A stretch of DNA of 64,000 nucleotides from Methylophilus sp. 5. Lineage in GTDB: Bacteria; Pseudomonadota; Gammaproteobacteria; Burkholderiales; Methylophilaceae. Of this stretch, positions 61,694-64,000 are shown piece after piece. The translations under genes were made by a program, and so were the position numbers. Position 1 is the stretch's first letter. The number at the start of each line of letters is the position of its first letter. Under the pieces are notes generated by a model that had not been told where the DNA came from, did no database searches, and worked only from the letters and a program-made list of their open reading frames with translations. The stretch spans positions 2,356,001-2,420,000 of the forward strand of contig NZ_KI911560.1 in the NCBI RefSeq assembly GCF_000515275.1, read 5' to 3'.

Positions 61694-62260
61694 TTAAATT
61701 AACTCAGAATACTGTTTAAGTAGTGAAACAGTTTGTGGCAGTTGTTGCTTTTGTAAGCAGGTTAAAAATTCATCTACTGCCATCGGTGGTTTTTTCAAGG
61801 CGCTACGCTGGTCTCTAAATGCTTTGCAGCAAATGGCGGGTGACATGTCTATTTGGTAATAGATAAAATCATCAGGGTGAATAATTTCTATCTGAAATGC
61901 CTTTAAATATTCGGCAGGAAAGTCTTTTTGATTAAACGTCACAATCGCATCGGCTTTGCATTTGATTGCGGCGGCAAGCACGTGCCTGTCGTTTTGATCT
62001 GGCAAGCTTAAACCTTCGATCAAGCATTCATAGCCTTCCACTTTTGCATCCGGCACATGGCTATCCATCAGGTCGCGTACGCGTTCAAGTGGTTCACGCG
62101 GGTATTTATTTTCACGTACCAGTGCGTTTATCCATTCCTCATGGATTGCATCTGTCCAATAGGCTTTAAATAAATCACAGTTTGCCAGGCGCATTAAGCT
62201 ATCACGCAGTGGCGCAGGGTAGAGCACGCAGGCGTCAAATAAAACCGCAAAGCGTGCCAT
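61694..62260 (-). CDS. PIN domain protein (VapC-like toxin candidate)
   Basis: 188 residues, longer than classic VapC (about 130). The acidic site is suggested by VLFDACVLYPAPLRD (first Asp), TDAIHEEWINALV (Glu), PDQNDRHVLAAAIKCKADA (Asp pair) and VTFNQKDFP (last Asp). This is the pattern of PIN_3-type ribonucleases. The C-terminal ~55 residues are an extra helical tail. It lies 5 bp after an HTH gene on the same strand, which is the layout of a toxin-antitoxin pair. Activity is inferred. Confidence 0.82.
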   Translation of the reverse strand: MARFAVLFDACVLYPAPLRDSLMRLANCDLFKAYWTDAIHEEWINALVRENKYPREPLERVRDLMDSHVPDAKVEGYECLIEGLSLPDQNDRHVLAAAIKCKADAIVTFNQKDFPAEYLKAFQIEIIHPDDFIYYQIDMSPAICCKAFRDQRSALKKPPMAVDEFLTCLQKQQLPQTVSLLKQYSELI

Positions 62261-62265
62261 GTTGT

Positions 62266-62721
62266 TTAATACTCCATCCCTAACGCTTGCGAGAGCTCAG
62301 TTAATTCGTCTAGTGCGCTATTCCGCTTGGCGAGTAATGCCTCTTTATAAGCTAGCACGTCACTGGCTAATACCCGTCTATGCGCTCCAACTTTTCGATG
62401 TGGCAGTGCACCTTTCTCAAGCAGGCTCACCAAATGCGGGCGACTGACATTCAGCAAATTGGCAGCCTCTTGAGTGCTTAATTCATGGTGAATGGGTACT
62501 AGGCTGATTGCGTTGCCTTTGGCCATTTCAGAGACTATATCTAACAGCATTTGCATGACCTGGCCGGGTAAGACAATATCCTCGGCCATCCCATTATGAG
62601 CGCGCAAGGTGAGTTGTACACGGTCAGCATCTGCATATTTACTGAGCATACGGCTGGATTGCTTTGCCGCCTCAATTTCTGGTGTTGACGGTAAGTGCAC
62701 CACATTCTGTAGCGTATTCAT
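62266..62721 (-). CDS. HTH antitoxin-like protein paired with the PIN gene
   Basis: 151 residues. The C-terminal half has a MerR/excisionase-type HTH: LSTQEAANLLNVSRPHLVSL and KGALPHRKVGAHRRVLASDV. The N-terminal half (NTLQNVVHLPSTPEIEAAKQ and VQLTLRAHNG) may be a dimer or neutralising part. Together with the PIN gene it forms a conserved two-gene family known in proteobacteria as an HTH/PIN pair. Operator candidates are the repeats at 62763-62784. Confidence 0.82.
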   Translation of the reverse strand: MNTLQNVVHLPSTPEIEAAKQSSRMLSKYADADRVQLTLRAHNGMAEDIVLPGQVMQMLLDIVSEMAKGNAISLVPIHHELSTQEAANLLNVSRPHLVSLLEKGALPHRKVGAHRRVLASDVLAYKEALLAKRNSALDELTELSQALGMEY

Positions 62722-62762
62722 TCTGTTAAATCCCTCAATGAAAACTGATTCATATTTAGATT

Positions 62763-62784
62763 AAACGAAATAAACGAAATAAAC
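62763..62784. repeat. 9-bp tandem repeat before the HTH/PIN pair
   Basis: AAACGAAAT occurs twice in tandem with a partial third unit (AAAC), 42 bp upstream of the HTH gene start. Direct repeats TATTTAGATTAA (62753 on) and TATTAGATTAA (62791 on) flank it. These may be binding sites for the HTH protein; the region is strongly AT-rich. Confidence 0.4.
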
Positions 62785-62952
62785 AATCAATATTAGATTA
62801 AGCCAAAAGTCCAAATAAATCTTATTGGCTAATTTTATGGTTCTACGACCTGCTCAATGACAGCGCTGCAACTATTGTGCTTAAAGGGTGTTGCATGAGT
62901 GGCTTGGGTTTCTTAAGATTGCATGGTCAATGAGTTGCATGTGAGGTGTTAA

Positions 62953-63141
62953 ATGAAAACGACGAAAGATCTAATTTTGCAAGAAGAGCGGCTGAACGTG
63001 ACCAACGCGCCTCAGCAGCAGAAAATGTTTATTGCACGTGGATTAGTATCGGCTGAATTCGCACACAAAAATAATGAGTATTACAGCGCGGAGGATGTGC
63101 TCGCAGAGTTGAAATTGATGTTGGATAACATGAAAGCTTGA
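62953..63141 (+). CDS. Small protein, possible orphan antitoxin
   Basis: 62 residues with a good ribosome site (GAGGTG, 4 bp from the ATG). It has VNAPQQ-type polar start and ends SAEFAHKNNEYYSAEDVLAE, followed by a short helix. The EDVLAELKLML end resembles C-terminal parts of small type II antitoxins (ParD- or RelB-like), but no toxin gene is next to it. I do not recognise the family with certainty. It lies in the accessory region next to the HTH/PIN pair. Confidence 0.5.
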   Translation: MKTTKDLILQEERLNVTNAPQQQKMFIARGLVSAEFAHKNNEYYSAEDVLAELKLMLDNMKA

Positions 63142-63161
63142 ATGTTTTTGCAGGTAAGCAT

Positions 63162-64000
63162 TTAGCTGCGACTTTTAATAAACGCTTCAAACGCCTGTGC
63201 CGGTAAAGGTTTTGAGAACAAATACCCTTGCACTTCATCGCAGCCACAATCACGCAAATGTTTGAGCATGGTTTCGTCTTCTACGCCTTCGGCAATCACA
63301 TCTAAATTCAAGGTATGCGCCATTTGCACAATGGCGCGGACGATGGCAGCGTCGTTGGGGTCGGTGTTGATGTCGCGCACAAAGGATTGGTCGATTTTTA
63401 GGCGGTCGATATTGAATTTTTTGAGGTAGGCTAAGCTGGAGTAGCCGGTGCCAAAGTCGTCGATGGCGAGTTTAACACCTAGCTGTTTGAGCACGTCGAG
63501 TTGGGCTAGCAGGTGATCTATGTCTTCTACCAAAATAGATTCCGTGAGTTCTAGCTCAAGTAACTGTGGGTCCAGGCCGGTTTTTTCGAGCGCTTTAATA
63601 ATCACTTTGGCCAGGTTGCCGCGGCGAAATTGCACAGCGGAGACGTTGACGGCCATGCTGAGGGCGGGTAAGCCACTTTTTTGCCATGCCATGGCCTGGC
63701 GGCAGGCTTCTTCTATCACCCATTCGCCTATTTCAACAATGAGGCCGGTTTGTTCGGCAATGCCGATAAACTGCGCCGGCGGTTGCAGGCCATTTTGCGG
63801 ATGATGCCAGCGGATAAGGGCTTCGGCACCGATGACTTTGGCGCTGTTGAGGCTAATTTGCGGCTGGTAGTGCAGCTCAAACTGGTGATGCGCGAGGGCT
63901 TCACGCAAGCCGTAGGCAATATTCAGGTAGTGCAGGCTATCGTTGTTGAGTTTTTCGGTAAAAAACCTGGCGGTGTTGCGGCCTTCTTCTTTGGCTTGCG
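63162..64000 (-). CDS. GGDEF-EAL protein, C-terminal part (5' end outside window)
   Basis: At least 279 codons are visible; the frame is open to the right edge, so the gene begins outside the window. The first residues, AKEEGRNTARFF, are the end of a GGDEF domain. The EAL domain has the motif EALIRWHHP, followed by LELTESIL, DDFGTGYSSLAYLKKFNIDR and VIAEGVEDE. The catalytic residues are in place, so it should hydrolyse c-di-GMP. It belongs to the same type as the protein at 7343-9931. Confidence 0.92.
   Translation of the reverse strand, partial: QAKEEGRNTARFFTEKLNNDSLHYLNIAYGLREALAHHQFELHYQPQISLNSAKVIGAEALIRWHHPQNGLQPPAQFIGIAEQTGLIVEIGEWVIEEACRQAMAWQKSGLPALSMAVNVSAVQFRRGNLAKVIIKALEKTGLDPQLLELELTESILVEDIDHLLAQLDVLKQLGVKLAIDDFGTGYSSLAYLKKFNIDRLKIDQSFVRDINTDPNDAAIVRAIVQMAHTLNLDVIAEGVEDETMLKHLRDCGCDEVQGYLFSKPLPAQAFEAFIKSRS

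Noticed and set aside
63162..63908. 248-residue EAL protein as a complete gene
   Set aside because: The first codon at 63908 is TTG inside a longer open frame that continues to the window edge with the end of a GGDEF domain, so it is a partial gene.

Overview
The window looks like a chromosomal segment of a betaproteobacterial methylotroph of the Methylophilaceae type (Methylophilus/Methylovorus/Methylotenera-like). The assignment is inferred from gene content: an oxidative ribulose-monophosphate-cycle cluster (gnd, zwf, pgl) with a short-form 6-phosphogluconate dehydrogenase, hopanoid-precursor genes, a cbb3 oxidase locus with an FNR-type regulator, and generally betaproteobacterial housekeeping genes. 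No plasmid, prophage, CRISPR or rRNA signature was seen.

Layout. 0-3 kb: hopanoid precursor genes (hpnC, start of hpnD), a methylthioinosine-type phosphorylase, peptide deformylase, tRNA-Ser(UGA) and a cupin protein. 3-7.3 kb: a TPP riboswitch followed by a TonB receptor, a YkoF-like small protein and a PnuT-type permease, faced by a divergent APH/choline-kinase-fold protein. Together they read as a vitamin B1 salvage locus. 7.3-17.8 kb: a PAS/GGDEF/EAL signalling protein, glnD-map, an HDOD protein, a TPR-glycosyltransferase, a bcp-type peroxiredoxin and folA. 17.8-18.8 kb: gene-free DNA with a ~610 bp dispersed repeat (copy A). 18.8-30 kb: an ornithine/lysine/arginine decarboxylase, dcd, zwf, gnd, divergent pgl, a CACAGAG-type repeat, DUF1003, apbC, a fasciclin protein and metG.

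30.2-41.7 kb is a respiratory block: ccoI-ccoS, ccoNOQP-ccoG-ccoH, a radical SAM protein, an fnr-type regulator, hemN and a SafE/UreH-like membrane protein. A near-consensus FNR box lies before ccoN, overlapping the ccoS stop codon, and a perfect one lies between fnr and hemN. 41.8-53 kb: a secreted ATP-dependent DNA ligase, a small exported protein, the second dispersed repeat (copy B, inverted relative to A), hrpA, a TonB-like proline-rich protein, and a KdpD-like kinase / KdpE-like regulator pair directly before the potassium transporter kup. 53-57.5 kb: a soluble chemoreceptor with four near-identical PAS domains, YqhA and a COG0523 GTPase.

57.6-63.1 kb is the accessory, plastic part: an AT-rich two-gene module (DUF5343 protein plus Swt1-type HEPN protein with an intact RNxxAH motif), a 3' remnant of mntP, a higBA toxin-antitoxin pair with a palindromic operator, a marR/MFS pair with two operator-like palindromes, a PIN/HTH toxin-antitoxin-like pair and a 62-residue antitoxin-like ORF. 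The window ends inside an EAL-domain gene. The strongest candidates for something undescribed are the HEPN/DUF5343 pair and the A/B repeat family, whose four internal hairpins differ in stem sequence yet stay fully paired.
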